Below are positions 8,601 through 16,108 of a stretch of DNA of 22,592 nt, in pieces. The translations under genes were made by a program, and so were the position numbers. The stretch covers positions 1 through 22,592 of the forward strand of contig DRKO01000098.1 of the NCBI GenBank assembly GCA_011051745.1. Direction: 5' to 3'. Source of the DNA: Chloroflexota bacterium. Its GTDB lineage: Bacteria; Chloroflexota; Anaerolineae; Aggregatilineales; UBA3940. The notes beneath the pieces were generated by a model. That model ran no database searches. It worked only from the letters and a program-made list of their open reading frames with translations, and was not told the origin of the DNA. Each line of letters starts with the position of its first letter. The first letter of the stretch is position 1.

Positions 8601-11600
8601 TAACGGGCTATCCCAGCAGGCTGTCATCCGGCAGGCACTTGAGAACGCGGGGGTCGCGCCCGCTCAGATCGCCTACGTTGAGGCACACGGGACCGGCACA
8701 TCGCTTGGCGATCCGATCGAGGTTCAATCGCTGCGGGCCGTGTTAGACGAGGGTCGCCCGTCCGATCAGCCCTATCTGGTGGGATCGGTCAAGACGAATA
8801 TCGGGCATCTGGAGGCCGCCGCCGGTGTGGCCGGGTTGATCAAGGTGGTGCTCTCGCTCATGCATGAGGAGATTCCGCCCCACCTGCATCTGGAAAAAGT
8901 TAATCCCTATATCTCGCTGAACGGCTCCCCGCTGGAGATACCGACCGGTCGGCGTCCCTGGCCGCGCGGGGAGAAACCCCGTCTGGCCGGAGTCAGTTCC
9001 TTTGGCTTCGGCGGAACGAACGCCCACATCGTTCTGGCGGAAGCGCCGGTGCTGGACACGCCGGAGCGTGAAGAAGAACAGGTCGAGCGGACACACCACC
9101 TGCTGGTTCTGTCGGCGAAAAGCGAGACGGCGCTGCAAGCGCTGGCCCAGCGCTACGCCGATCACCTCGCCCGCACCTCCGATCCGGTGTCTGATATCTG
9201 CTTCACGGCCAGCACGGGCCGTGCCCACTTTGATCATCGGCTGGCGGTGGTGACGGACACGGCGGACACGCTGCACGAGCGTCTGACCTCGTTCGCCGCC
9301 GGGGAACGTCCCGCCGGACTGGTGAGCGGCAAAGTGGAGAGCAGAGAACGCCCTCGAATCGCGTTCCTGTTCACCGGACAGGGCGCTCAATACCCCGGTA
9401 TGGGCCGTCTGCTCTATGAGACACAGCCCACCTTCCGGGCCACCCTTGACCGGTGCGACGATATTCTGCGGAGTCGTCTGGAGCGGCCTCTCCTCTCGGT
9501 GCTGTACCCTGAGCAGGAGGACGATCCCCTGCTCCACCAGACGGCCTACACCCAGCCCGCGCTGTTCGCGCTGGAGTACGCGCTGGCCGAGCTATGGCGC
9601 TCGTGGGGCGTTGAGCCGGATGTCGTAATGGGGCACAGTGTCGGGGAGTACGTGGCGGCCTGTGTGGCAGGCGTGTTTGATCTGGAGGATGGGCTGACCC
9701 TGATCGCCGAGCGTGGTCGCCTGATGCAGGCATTGCCACAGGATGGCGCAATGGCGGCTGTGTTTGCCCCCGAAGAGCAGGTCGCAGCCGCGCTGGAGCC
9801 ATATCGCGATCAGGTCTCCATCGCGGCGGTTAACGGACCGGAGAACACGGTCATCTCCGGTGCACGCGAGGCCGTTCAGGCGGTGCTTGAGACACTTCGG
9901 GCGGCGGGGGTTGCTGCAAAACCGCTGACGGTCTCCCATGCCTTCCACTCGCCGTTGATGGAGCCGATGCTGGACGACTTCGAGGAGGAGGCCTGCCGCC
10001 TGCACTTTGAAGCGCCGCGCATCCCGCTTGTCTCCAACCTGAGCGGCGGGATTCTGGAGCCGGGCCTTGTTCCCGGTGCAACTTACTGGCGTCGGCACGT
10101 GCGCCAGACAGTGCGCTTTGCGGCGGGCATGGAAGCGATCGCCGGATACGATGTCTTCATTGAGCCCGGCCCCAGGCCAACGTTGCTGGGCATGGGGCGG
10201 CGTTGTTTGCCGGAGAGCAGGGCGCTCTGGCTGCCCTCTCTGCGGGCAGGGCAGGACGACTGGCAGGTGTTGCTCAGATCGCTGGGGGCGCTGTACGTCG
10301 CGGGGGCGGAGATTGACTGGGACGGCTTCGACCGGGATTACCTGCGCCGCCGCGTGTCGTTGCCTACCTACCCGTTTGAGCGTCGGCGCTACTGGCTGGA
10401 GCCGTCGGAGAGGCGTCCGCGCGGGCGCGGACACCGGAAGACTTCCCATCGCACAGTGGACGGGCGGTTGCACCGGGCGCTTGAGGACTTCGAGGAGCGG
10501 CTGGCAGAACTTCCAGAGGACGCTCCGCTGGAAGCGATTCTGGAGGTGGCCGCCGGTGCGTTCAGTGAAGTGCCCGCCCCGGAGACCGTGCCTCCCACGC
10601 AGGAGAGCGCTTCACCTCAGGAGGGACCGCGTTCCGTCCGTGAGGCGTTGCTTGCAGCGGAGGAACCGGCAGCCCGTCGTCCTCTGGTTGAGGCTTACCT
10701 GAAGGAGCAGGCCGCCCGCGTGCTGGGGCTTGACCCCGCCGGGCTGGCTATTCACCAGCCGCTTGACACGCTGGGGCTTGACTCGCTGATGGCGATTGAA
10801 CTGAAAAACAGCGTTGAGTCGGGACTGGGCGTCGCGCTGCCGATTGCCGATCTCCTGCAGGGGCCAACGATTGACGGCCTGACGGGGCAGGTGCTCGACC
10901 ATCTGGCAGAGCCGTCCCCCGCACCCACAACGCCCATCCTCCCCGTCTCGGAGCCGGGGCAGGATCATCCGCTCTCTTATGGTCAGCAGGCATTATGGTT
11001 CCTGCACCAGCTTGTGCCCGACGATCTCTCGTTCAACGTGGCGGGCGCGGTGCGACTCGTCGGCGATGTTAAGGTTCCGGCGCTGGAGGAAGCCTTCCAG
11101 CGACTCATGGACCGGCACGCGGCGCTCCGTACGACCTTTGGCCTCTCAAACGGGCAGCCCATCCAGCGCGTGCGTGAGCACCTCGAAGCTCCTTTCCATT
11201 ATGAAGACGCCTCCGCCTGGGACGAGGGCTCGCTGCGCGAGTATCTGGTGCAGGAAGCTTACCGTCCCTTTGATCTGGAGAACGGCCCTCTGCTGCGGGC
11301 GATCCTGCTCAGGCGCTCGCCGCAGGAGCATATCCTGCTGCTCTCGATGGATCACATCATCACCGATTTCTGGTCGGTGGCCGTGATGGCCCACGAGTTG
11401 TTCCTGCTTTACCGGGCAACGCGAGAGGGCGCTCCGGCCCTGTTGCCGCCGCTGGAGGTTCAGTACACCGATTATGTCCACTGGCAACACGAGATGCTGG
11501 ACGGGCCGGAGGGCGAGCGTCTGGCCGCTTACTGGGAGGAGCAACTGGCGGGCGAACTCCCGATCCTGAACCTGCCGACCGACCGGCCCCGTCCGCCGCT

Positions 11601-14600
11601 CCAGACCTATGAAGGCGACGTGGAGGTCGCCACCCTGTCGCCGGAACTGGCGGGACGGTTGAAGGAGCTTGCCAGAGAGCACGGAACCACGCTTTATACC
11701 TTGCTGCTGGCGGCTTTCCAGACTCTGCTGCACCGCTATACCGGACAGGACGACCTGATCGTTGGCTCGGTGATGGCGGGCCGGAATCATCTGGAACTGG
11801 CCGGGCTGGTCGGATATTTCATCAATCCGGTTGCCTTGCGGGCCGATTTCTCCGACGATCCCTCGTTTAAGCAGTTTCTCGATCAGGCACGCCGGACGGT
11901 GTTGGGGGCTATCGAGCATCAGGATTACCCGCCGGCGCTGCTGGCCGAACGTCTCCGGCTGAGCCGTGACCCCAGCCGTCCGCCGCTCTTCGAGACGATG
12001 TTTATTCTGCAAAAAGCACAGGTGCTCGACGAGCAGGGGTTGAGCGCTTTTGCGCTCGGCCTGCCGGACGCAAAGATGAATCTGGGGGAGATCACCGTCG
12101 AGGCTGTCCCCCTGGGTCGCCAGCCTGCCCAGTTCGACCTGACACTGATGATGGCCGAAGCGGGGGAGGGGCTGGCGGCGGCGATGTACTACAACACGGC
12201 GCTGTTCGATCCCCTCACCATCCGGCGGATGTTGACACATCTTGAAACTCTGCTGGAGGAGATCGCCCGCGATCCGGCGCGGCCCGTTTCGACCTACCCT
12301 CTGCTGACAGAAACGGAGCGGCACCGGCTGCTGGTCGAGTGGAACCAGACGGACATGGACTACCCGCGTGAGCAATGCGTCCATCATCTGGTTGAGGCGC
12401 AGGCCGAGCGCACACCCGACGCGGTCGCCGTCATCTTTGAGGGTAAGCGGCTGACCTATCGGGAGCTAAACCGCCGCGCCAACCGGCTTGCCCGCTATCT
12501 GCAAGAGCTGGGAGTGGGGCCGGATTCGCTGGTCGGCATCTACGTTGAGCGCTCGCCGGAGATGCTGATCGGGCTACTGGGTGTGCTGAAGGCAGGTGGA
12601 GCCTACGTCCCGCTTGATCCGGCTTACCCGCAGGAGCGGCTGGCCTTCATGCTGGCCGACTCCGGCGCGGAGGTGTTGCTGACGCAGGAGCGGCTGCTTG
12701 ATGCGCTGCCGGAGCACAGCGCCCGCGTGATCTGCCTTGATGCCGACTGGGGCGAGACGGCGGACATGGAGGAGAGCAATCCGACCAGCGACGTGACGCC
12801 CGATCATCTGGCCTACGTGATCTACACGTCTGGCTCGACGGGCAAACCGAAGGGCGTGCAGGTGCTGCACCGGGGCGTGGTGAACTTCCTCTACAGTATG
12901 CGCGAGGAGCCGGGACTGTCGGCGGAGGATGTGCTTCTGGCCGTGACAACCCTCTCCTTTGACATCGCCGTGCTGGAACTCTTCCTGCCGCTCATCGTTG
13001 GGGCACAGGTGGAGATCGTCCCCCGTGAAGTGGCCTCGGACGGGGCGCTGCTGGCTGCCCGGCTGGCTGACTCCGGCGCGACGGTGATGCAGGCCACCCC
13101 GGCTACATGGCGGATGCTGATCGAGGCGGGGTGGGAAGGCGATCGGCGGCTGCGCATCCTCTGCGGGGGCGAAGCGATGCCGCGCGATCTGGCCGATCAA
13201 CTGCTGGCACGCTGCGGGGCGCTCTGGAACATGTACGGCCCGACAGAGACGACGGTCTGGTCCACCTGCTATCGGGTCACCCCCGGCGGCGGGGCGGTTC
13301 CGATCGGTCGCCCGATTGCCAACACCCAGATATATCTACTCGACTCACAGATGGAGCCTGTCCCCGTTGGCGTGGCGGGTGAACTGTACATCGGCGGCGA
13401 TGGCGTGACACGCGGTTACCTGAATCGCCCGGAACTGACCGCCGAGCGCTTCATCCCCGACCCCTTCCGCGCGGAGCCGGAGGCACGGCTGTACAAGACC
13501 GGTGATCTGGCCCGCTACCTGCCGGACGGGAACATCGAGTTTCTGGGCCGCCGCGACCATCAGGTCAAGGTGCGTGGGTTCCGGATCGAACTGGGCGAGA
13601 TCGAGGCGGCGCTGGCGCAGCACCCGGCCATCCGGGAGAACGTTGTCATAGCGCGGGAAGACGCCCCCGGCGATAAGCGGCTGGTGGGCTACCTGGTGCT
13701 GCATCCGGATCAACCTGCCCCGTCCACCGGCGACCTGCGTCGCTTCCTGAGAGACAGGTTGCCGGAGTATATGATTCCTTCGGCCTTCGTGGCGCTCGAC
13801 GCGCTGCCCCTGACGCCCAACGGGAAGGTGAATCGCCGGGCACTTCCGGCCCCGCCGCAGACACGGCCCGACACCGGCGCGGAGTATGTCGCACCCCGCA
13901 CCCCGCTTGAGGAGGAACTGGCGCACCTGTGCGCCGGGGTGCTGGGTCTGGAGCGCGTGGGCGTACATGATAACTTCTTCGATCTGGGCGGCACGTCCCT
14001 GCTGGCAACGCGGCTGATCTTCCAGGTGCGCGAACGATTCCAGACGCCGGTCGCGCTCCGGCATCTGTTCGAGGAACCGACTGTCGCCGGACTGGCGCGG
14101 GCGGTCGAGGAAGGGCAGGCGGGCGGGCTTTTCACCACGATGACAGTTGAGGCGCTGAAGGCAGAGGCGGTGCTCGATCCGGCCATCACGGGCGAGGGGA
14201 TGACTTTTGAGTTCTCTCCAGAGCCGGAGCATGTCTTCCTGACGGGTGCGACGGGCTTTGTGGGGGCCTTCCTGCTGCGCGATCTGCTTGAGCAGACCGA
14301 GGCTCAGGTTCACTGCTTGGTGCGAGCCGCCGACGCTGGAGAGGGTTACGAACGGCTCCGGCGCAATCTGGGCGCTTACGGGCTATGGGATGAGGCCTTT
14401 GAGGGGCGGATTGTTGCCGTGCCCGGCGATCTGGCTCAGCCGTTGCTCGGCCTGCCGGAAGATGTCTTCGAGGCGCTGGCCGGGCAGGCGGACGTGATCT
14501 ACCACAACGGGGCGATGGTGAACTTCGTCTACCCTTACGAGGCTCACAAAGCGCCGAACGTGCTGGGTACGCAGGAGGTGCTCCGGCTGGCAAGCGTCGG

Positions 14601-15330
14601 CAGGCTCAAGCCGGTGCACTTTATCTCGACACTCTCCGTCTTCCACACGGGCGGCCACGATGACGGGACGGTCTTCTCAGAGAACGATGATCTGGAGGAG
14701 ATCGGGGCCCCGTTCGGCGGGTACGCACAGAGTAAGTGGGTCGCCGAAAAGTTGGTGATGACCGCCGGAGAGCGCGGAATACCGGTTGTTATCTACAGGC
14801 CGGGGTTGGTCTCCGGCGACAGCCGCACCGGAGCCTGGAACACCGATGATATGATGTCCACACTGGCAAAGGTTTGCCTGTCCATCCGGGCCGTGCCCGA
14901 ACTGGATGTGATGGTTGATGTCGTGCCGGTGGACTACGTCAGCCGGTCGGTCGTTTATCTCTCACAGCAGGCCGAGTCGCTGGGGCGGGTCTTCCACCTC
15001 TCGAATCCCCATCCCCTGCCCTATGCCGAACTGGTGGCGTGGGTGCGTTCGCTGGGCGTTCCGGTGCGGGTGCTGCCCTTCGACGAGTGGCGGGGCGAAC
15101 TGCTCGCCCGCGCGATGGCGTTCGGTGGGGAAGGCTGGAATCCCTTCCTGCCGCTGATCGAGGAGGTGAGCGTGGAGCAGGTCTTCATGCCGCCTTTCGA
15201 TTGCCGGAACACGCTTGAAGGGCTGGCGGGGAGCCCGATCAGTTGCCCGCCGGTCGGCCCGGAGTTGCTCGGCACGTATCTTTCTTACTTCAGCAGGATC
15301 GGGTTTCTGGATGACCTCCAGCACGCCTGA
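5659..15330 (+). CDS. Hybrid FAAL-PKS-NRPS-reductase megasynthase
   Basis: A single polypeptide of about 3223 residues carries a complete assembly line: FAAL (about 15-575), ACP1 (phosphopantetheine Ser646), KS (705-1130), AT (1233-1530), ACP2 (Ser1709), condensation domain (1771-2225), adenylation domain (2245-2735), PCP (Ser2780) and terminal NAD(P)-dependent reductase (2857-3200). The PKS module has no KR, DH or ER; only about 120 linker residues lie between AT and ACP2. The likely path is fatty acid to acyl-AMP to acyl-ACP1, one malonyl extension to a beta-ketoacyl chain, amide bond to an amino acid (predicted Gly), then reductive release as aldehyde or alcohol. I chose ATG 5659 because AAGGAG at 5644-5649 is spaced 9 nt from it. 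An in-frame TTG at 5650 directly abuts that site and is unlikely. The gene overlaps the following thioesterase gene by 20 nt. No phosphopantetheinyl transferase lies in the window, so one must be encoded elsewhere. No known product can be named from sequence. Confidence 0.97.
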   Translation: MNAPDSHRYHDPAFTPPTLVDLLRWRAAVMPDKLAYVFLEDGENESLRLSYAELDQRARAIAAWLQNMGVTGQRALLLYPPGLDYIATFFGCLYAGVVAVPAYPPRLNRPVPRIRAIVKDSKASIALTTTAILTDIERRFEQAPELKALEWLNTETTPLDVEDEWREPSITPETLAFLQYTSGSTSTPKGVMLSHGNLMYNLEMIRYGFQINPRGIGVFWLPSYHDMGLIGGILEPMYVGGPSVLMPPTAFLQRPVRWLEAITRYRGTITGAPNFAFDLCVDKITPEQRENLDLSSLEIVFTGAEPIRRETLERFAEAFEPHGFRRDVYYPCYGLAEGTLIVSGGVGTGEPVVCTVSRSALARHEVVFAAPEEAEAQTFVGCGGRLLEQEIAIVDPATLTRCPPDRVGEIWVAGPNVGQGYWNRPDETDAIFNAYLADTGEGPFLRTGDLGFLHEGELYVTGRLKDLIIIRGRNYYPQDIELTVASCHPALQPDAGAAFTITDDDGQERLVIVQEVARRHRNPDIDDVARAVRRAVAENHDLQVYALVLIKHLRIPRTSSGKIQRHVCKARFLDGSLPVVAEWRADISSAGPQSLPAHKKSAAAPEKSQTAAAIEEWLVEQIARRTGISLSEIDVQRPFVDYGLDSVQAVGLAGDLEVWLNRSLSPTLVWDYPTIEALAAYLAGESELPEPQIGEARQPTGYTSEPIAIVGMGCRFPEAESPEAFWQLLHDGVDAIREVPSDRWDVDAVYDPEPGTPGKMSTRWGGFLDQVDQFDPRFFGISPREASRMDPQQRLLLEVAWEALENAGQAPDRLAGSSTGVFVGVSSYDYSHLQFSDPERIDAYAGTGNAHSIVANRLSYLLDLRGPSIAVDTACSSSLVAVHLACQSLRSGESDLALAGGVNLILSPELTVTFSQARMMASDGRCKTFDARADGYVRGEGCGVVVLKRLSDALRDGDTILAVIRGSAINHDGRSNGLTAPNGLSQQAVIRQALENAGVAPAQIAYVEAHGTGTSLGDPIEVQSLRAVLDEGRPSDQPYLVGSVKTNIGHLEAAAGVAGLIKVVLSLMHEEIPPHLHLEKVNPYISLNGSPLEIPTGRRPWPRGEKPRLAGVSSFGFGGTNAHIVLAEAPVLDTPEREEEQVERTHHLLVLSAKSETALQALAQRYADHLARTSDPVSDICFTASTGRAHFDHRLAVVTDTADTLHERLTSFAAGERPAGLVSGKVESRERPRIAFLFTGQGAQYPGMGRLLYETQPTFRATLDRCDDILRSRLERPLLSVLYPEQEDDPLLHQTAYTQPALFALEYALAELWRSWGVEPDVVMGHSVGEYVAACVAGVFDLEDGLTLIAERGRLMQALPQDGAMAAVFAPEEQVAAALEPYRDQVSIAAVNGPENTVISGAREAVQAVLETLRAAGVAAKPLTVSHAFHSPLMEPMLDDFEEEACRLHFEAPRIPLVSNLSGGILEPGLVPGATYWRRHVRQTVRFAAGMEAIAGYDVFIEPGPRPTLLGMGRRCLPESRALWLPSLRAGQDDWQVLLRSLGALYVAGAEIDWDGFDRDYLRRRVSLPTYPFERRRYWLEPSERRPRGRGHRKTSHRTVDGRLHRALEDFEERLAELPEDAPLEAILEVAAGAFSEVPAPETVPPTQESASPQEGPRSVREALLAAEEPAARRPLVEAYLKEQAARVLGLDPAGLAIHQPLDTLGLDSLMAIELKNSVESGLGVALPIADLLQGPTIDGLTGQVLDHLAEPSPAPTTPILPVSEPGQDHPLSYGQQALWFLHQLVPDDLSFNVAGAVRLVGDVKVPALEEAFQRLMDRHAALRTTFGLSNGQPIQRVREHLEAPFHYEDASAWDEGSLREYLVQEAYRPFDLENGPLLRAILLRRSPQEHILLLSMDHIITDFWSVAVMAHELFLLYRATREGAPALLPPLEVQYTDYVHWQHEMLDGPEGERLAAYWEEQLAGELPILNLPTDRPRPPLQTYEGDVEVATLSPELAGRLKELAREHGTTLYTLLLAAFQTLLHRYTGQDDLIVGSVMAGRNHLELAGLVGYFINPVALRADFSDDPSFKQFLDQARRTVLGAIEHQDYPPALLAERLRLSRDPSRPPLFETMFILQKAQVLDEQGLSAFALGLPDAKMNLGEITVEAVPLGRQPAQFDLTLMMAEAGEGLAAAMYYNTALFDPLTIRRMLTHLETLLEEIARDPARPVSTYPLLTETERHRLLVEWNQTDMDYPREQCVHHLVEAQAERTPDAVAVIFEGKRLTYRELNRRANRLARYLQELGVGPDSLVGIYVERSPEMLIGLLGVLKAGGAYVPLDPAYPQERLAFMLADSGAEVLLTQERLLDALPEHSARVICLDADWGETADMEESNPTSDVTPDHLAYVIYTSGSTGKPKGVQVLHRGVVNFLYSMREEPGLSAEDVLLAVTTLSFDIAVLELFLPLIVGAQVEIVPREVASDGALLAARLADSGATVMQATPATWRMLIEAGWEGDRRLRILCGGEAMPRDLADQLLARCGALWNMYGPTETTVWSTCYRVTPGGGAVPIGRPIANTQIYLLDSQMEPVPVGVAGELYIGGDGVTRGYLNRPELTAERFIPDPFRAEPEARLYKTGDLARYLPDGNIEFLGRRDHQVKVRGFRIELGEIEAALAQHPAIRENVVIAREDAPGDKRLVGYLVLHPDQPAPSTGDLRRFLRDRLPEYMIPSAFVALDALPLTPNGKVNRRALPAPPQTRPDTGAEYVAPRTPLEEELAHLCAGVLGLERVGVHDNFFDLGGTSLLATRLIFQVRERFQTPVALRHLFEEPTVAGLARAVEEGQAGGLFTTMTVEALKAEAVLDPAITGEGMTFEFSPEPEHVFLTGATGFVGAFLLRDLLEQTEAQVHCLVRAADAGEGYERLRRNLGAYGLWDEAFEGRIVAVPGDLAQPLLGLPEDVFEALAGQADVIYHNGAMVNFVYPYEAHKAPNVLGTQEVLRLASVGRLKPVHFISTLSVFHTGGHDDGTVFSENDDLEEIGAPFGGYAQSKWVAEKLVMTAGERGIPVVIYRPGLVSGDSRTGAWNTDDMMSTLAKVCLSIRAVPELDVMVDVVPVDYVSRSVVYLSQQAESLGRVFHLSNPHPLPYAELVAWVRSLGVPVRVLPFDEWRGELLARAMAFGGEGWNPFLPLIEEVSVEQVFMPPFDCRNTLEGLAGSPISCPPVGPELLGTYLSYFSRIGFLDDLQHA
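5701..7713 (+). other. Domain: fatty acyl-AMP ligase (FAAL) plus loading ACP1
   Basis: The adenylation core shows QYTSGSTSTPKG (about residues 179-190), YPCYGLAEGTL (about 328-338), RTGDLGF, and the FAAL-typical GRNYYPQDIE. The C-terminal lysine is in SSGKIQRH (K562). FAALs convert free fatty acids to acyl-adenylates and hand them to an ACP instead of CoA. This matches the directly following carrier domain, whose FVDYGLDSVQ motif holds Ser646. The chain length accepted cannot be read from sequence. Confidence 0.92.
7768..10893 (+). other. Domain: minimal PKS module KS-AT-ACP2, malonyl type
   Basis: KS starts at PIAIVGMGCRFP. Its active-site Cys875 is in DTACSSSLV, with His1010 in EAHGTGTSLGDP and His1050 in KTNIGHLEAA, so it is a condensing KS, not a KSQ decarboxylase. 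AT has FTGQGAQYPGMG, nucleophile Ser1327 in GHSVGEY, and HAFH (1427-1430) at the extender-specificity site. HAFH is the malonyl-CoA signature; methylmalonyl ATs usually have YASH. After the post-AT PTYPFERRRYW motif there is only a charged linker before ACP2 (LGLDSLMAIEL, Ser1709). No reductive domains are present, so the beta-keto group should persist. Confidence 0.9.
10969..14103 (+). other. Domain: NRPS module C-A-PCP, predicted glycine
   Basis: The condensation domain starts near LSYGQQALWFLHQ and carries DHIITDFWS (about 1898-1906) in place of the canonical HHxxxDG; the catalytic second His (1899) is kept. The adenylation domain shows YTSGSTGKPKG, MYGPTETTVW, GELYIGGDG, YKTGDLARY and NGKVNRR. 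Aligning by eye to GrsA gives the specificity residues D2435, I2436, L2439, Q2478, L2501, G2503, M2525, V2533, W2534 and K2723, that is DILQLGMVWK, close to codes assigned to glycine. PCP has DLGGTSLLAT with Ser2780. There is no epimerase or methyltransferase domain. Confidence 0.88.
14227..15258 (+). other. Domain: terminal thioester reductase (R)
   Basis: A Rossmann fold of the male-sterility/NAD_binding_4 type ends the protein. It has the nucleotide-binding motif FLTGATGFVGAFLL (about 2860-2873), HNGAMVNF, ISTLSVF, and the catalytic YAQSK (Y3022, K3026), followed by YRPGLVSGDSRTGAW. Such domains release the PCP-bound chain with NAD(P)H as an aldehyde, or after a second hydride transfer as an alcohol. 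Sequence does not tell which. There is no terminal type I thioesterase. Confidence 0.9.
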
Positions 15331-16078
15331 GCGGTGGTTTGTCTGTGCGAGGCCGGAGCCGCAGCCCCGACTGCGGCTGTTCTGCTTCCCTTATGCCGGG
15401 GGCGGGCCGTCGATCTTTCGCGCCTGGCCGGAGGGCCTTCCGGCAGGCGTCGAGGTGTGGGCAGCCCGGTTCCCCGGTCGGGGAGCGCGGCTGAAGGAAG
15501 TGCCGTTCACCCGAATCGGGCCTCTGGTCGAGGCGCTGGCGGCGGCGCTGGAGCCTTACCTGAACCGGCCCTTTGCCTTCTTCGGGCACAGCCTGGGGGC
15601 GCTGGTGGGCTTCGAACTGGCCCGTGAACTGCGCCGACGTGACAGGCCGCTTCCGGCCCATCTGTTTGTCTCCGGCTGCGGCGCCCCCCACATCCCCTAC
15701 CCCCATCCCCCGATCCACGCGCTGCCCGATCCGGCGTTTCTGGAAGAACTGCGTCGCCTTGAAGGGACGCCCGCCGAGGTGCTGGCGCACAGAGAACTGA
15801 TGCAACTGCTGCTTCCCGCCCTGCGGGCCGATTTTGCCCTGCGTGAGACGTATACCTGTGCCCCGGAGCCACCTCTTGATCTTCCGATCACCGCTTTCGG
15901 CGGGATGGAAGATCAACGGGTGAACGGCGAGCGTCTGGAGGCTTGGCGTGAGCAGACGACGAAGGCCTTCACGCTGCACATGCTCCCCGGCGATCATTTC
16001 TTCCTGAATACGGCCCGCTCTCTGATCCTCCAGATGCTTGGTCGGGAGCTGGGGCCTTACCTCGAAAGGGTGGCGTAA
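15311..16078 (+). CDS. Type II thioesterase (editing, alpha/beta hydrolase)
   Basis: This 255-residue stand-alone thioesterase belongs to the GrsT/SrfAD-like family, which removes misprimed or stalled acyl groups from carrier domains of PKS/NRPS lines. It shows FCFPYAGGGPS near the N-terminus, WAARFPGRGAR, the nucleophile elbow GHSLGA (Ser94), a candidate Asp201 in GGMEDQRV, and the catalytic His229 in PGDHFFL. Length is normal for the family. The ATG at 15311 overlaps the megasynthase end by 20 nt, and its first residues (MTSSTPERWFVCARPEPQPRL) match the usual family start. Longer in-frame starts lie deeper in the megasynthase and are unlikely. The overlap implies co-expression, so it very likely services the megasynthase. 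Confidence 0.93.
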   Translation: MTSSTPERWFVCARPEPQPRLRLFCFPYAGGGPSIFRAWPEGLPAGVEVWAARFPGRGARLKEVPFTRIGPLVEALAAALEPYLNRPFAFFGHSLGALVGFELARELRRRDRPLPAHLFVSGCGAPHIPYPHPPIHALPDPAFLEELRRLEGTPAEVLAHRELMQLLLPALRADFALRETYTCAPEPPLDLPITAFGGMEDQRVNGERLEAWREQTTKAFTLHMLPGDHFFLNTARSLILQMLGRELGPYLERVA

Positions 16079-16095
16079 CGCCCGGCGGGCGGGCA

Positions 16096-16101
16096 TACTA
16101 T
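16096..16101 (+). promoter_or_regulatory. Candidate -10 element (TANNNT) for a leaderless transcript
   Basis: TACTAT sits 7 nt upstream of the glycosidase ATG, the distance seen for leaderless promoters in some bacteria such as Deinococcus. No Shine-Dalgarno-like purine tract is visible in the 30-nt gap after the thioesterase stop. If real, the glycosidase/glycosyltransferase pair would be a separate unit from the megasynthase operon. Weak by-eye call. Confidence 0.25.
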
Positions 16102-16108
16102 ACGCACT

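Noticed and set aside
11146..12387. Minus-strand open frame of about 413 codons within the condensation domain
   Set aside because: Antisense shadow of well-conserved C-domain sequence; no family features.
15215..15310. Longer N-terminus for the type II thioesterase
   Set aside because: The upstream in-frame codons lie within the reductase domain of the megasynthase and encode nothing thioesterase-like. The family start matches ATG 15311.
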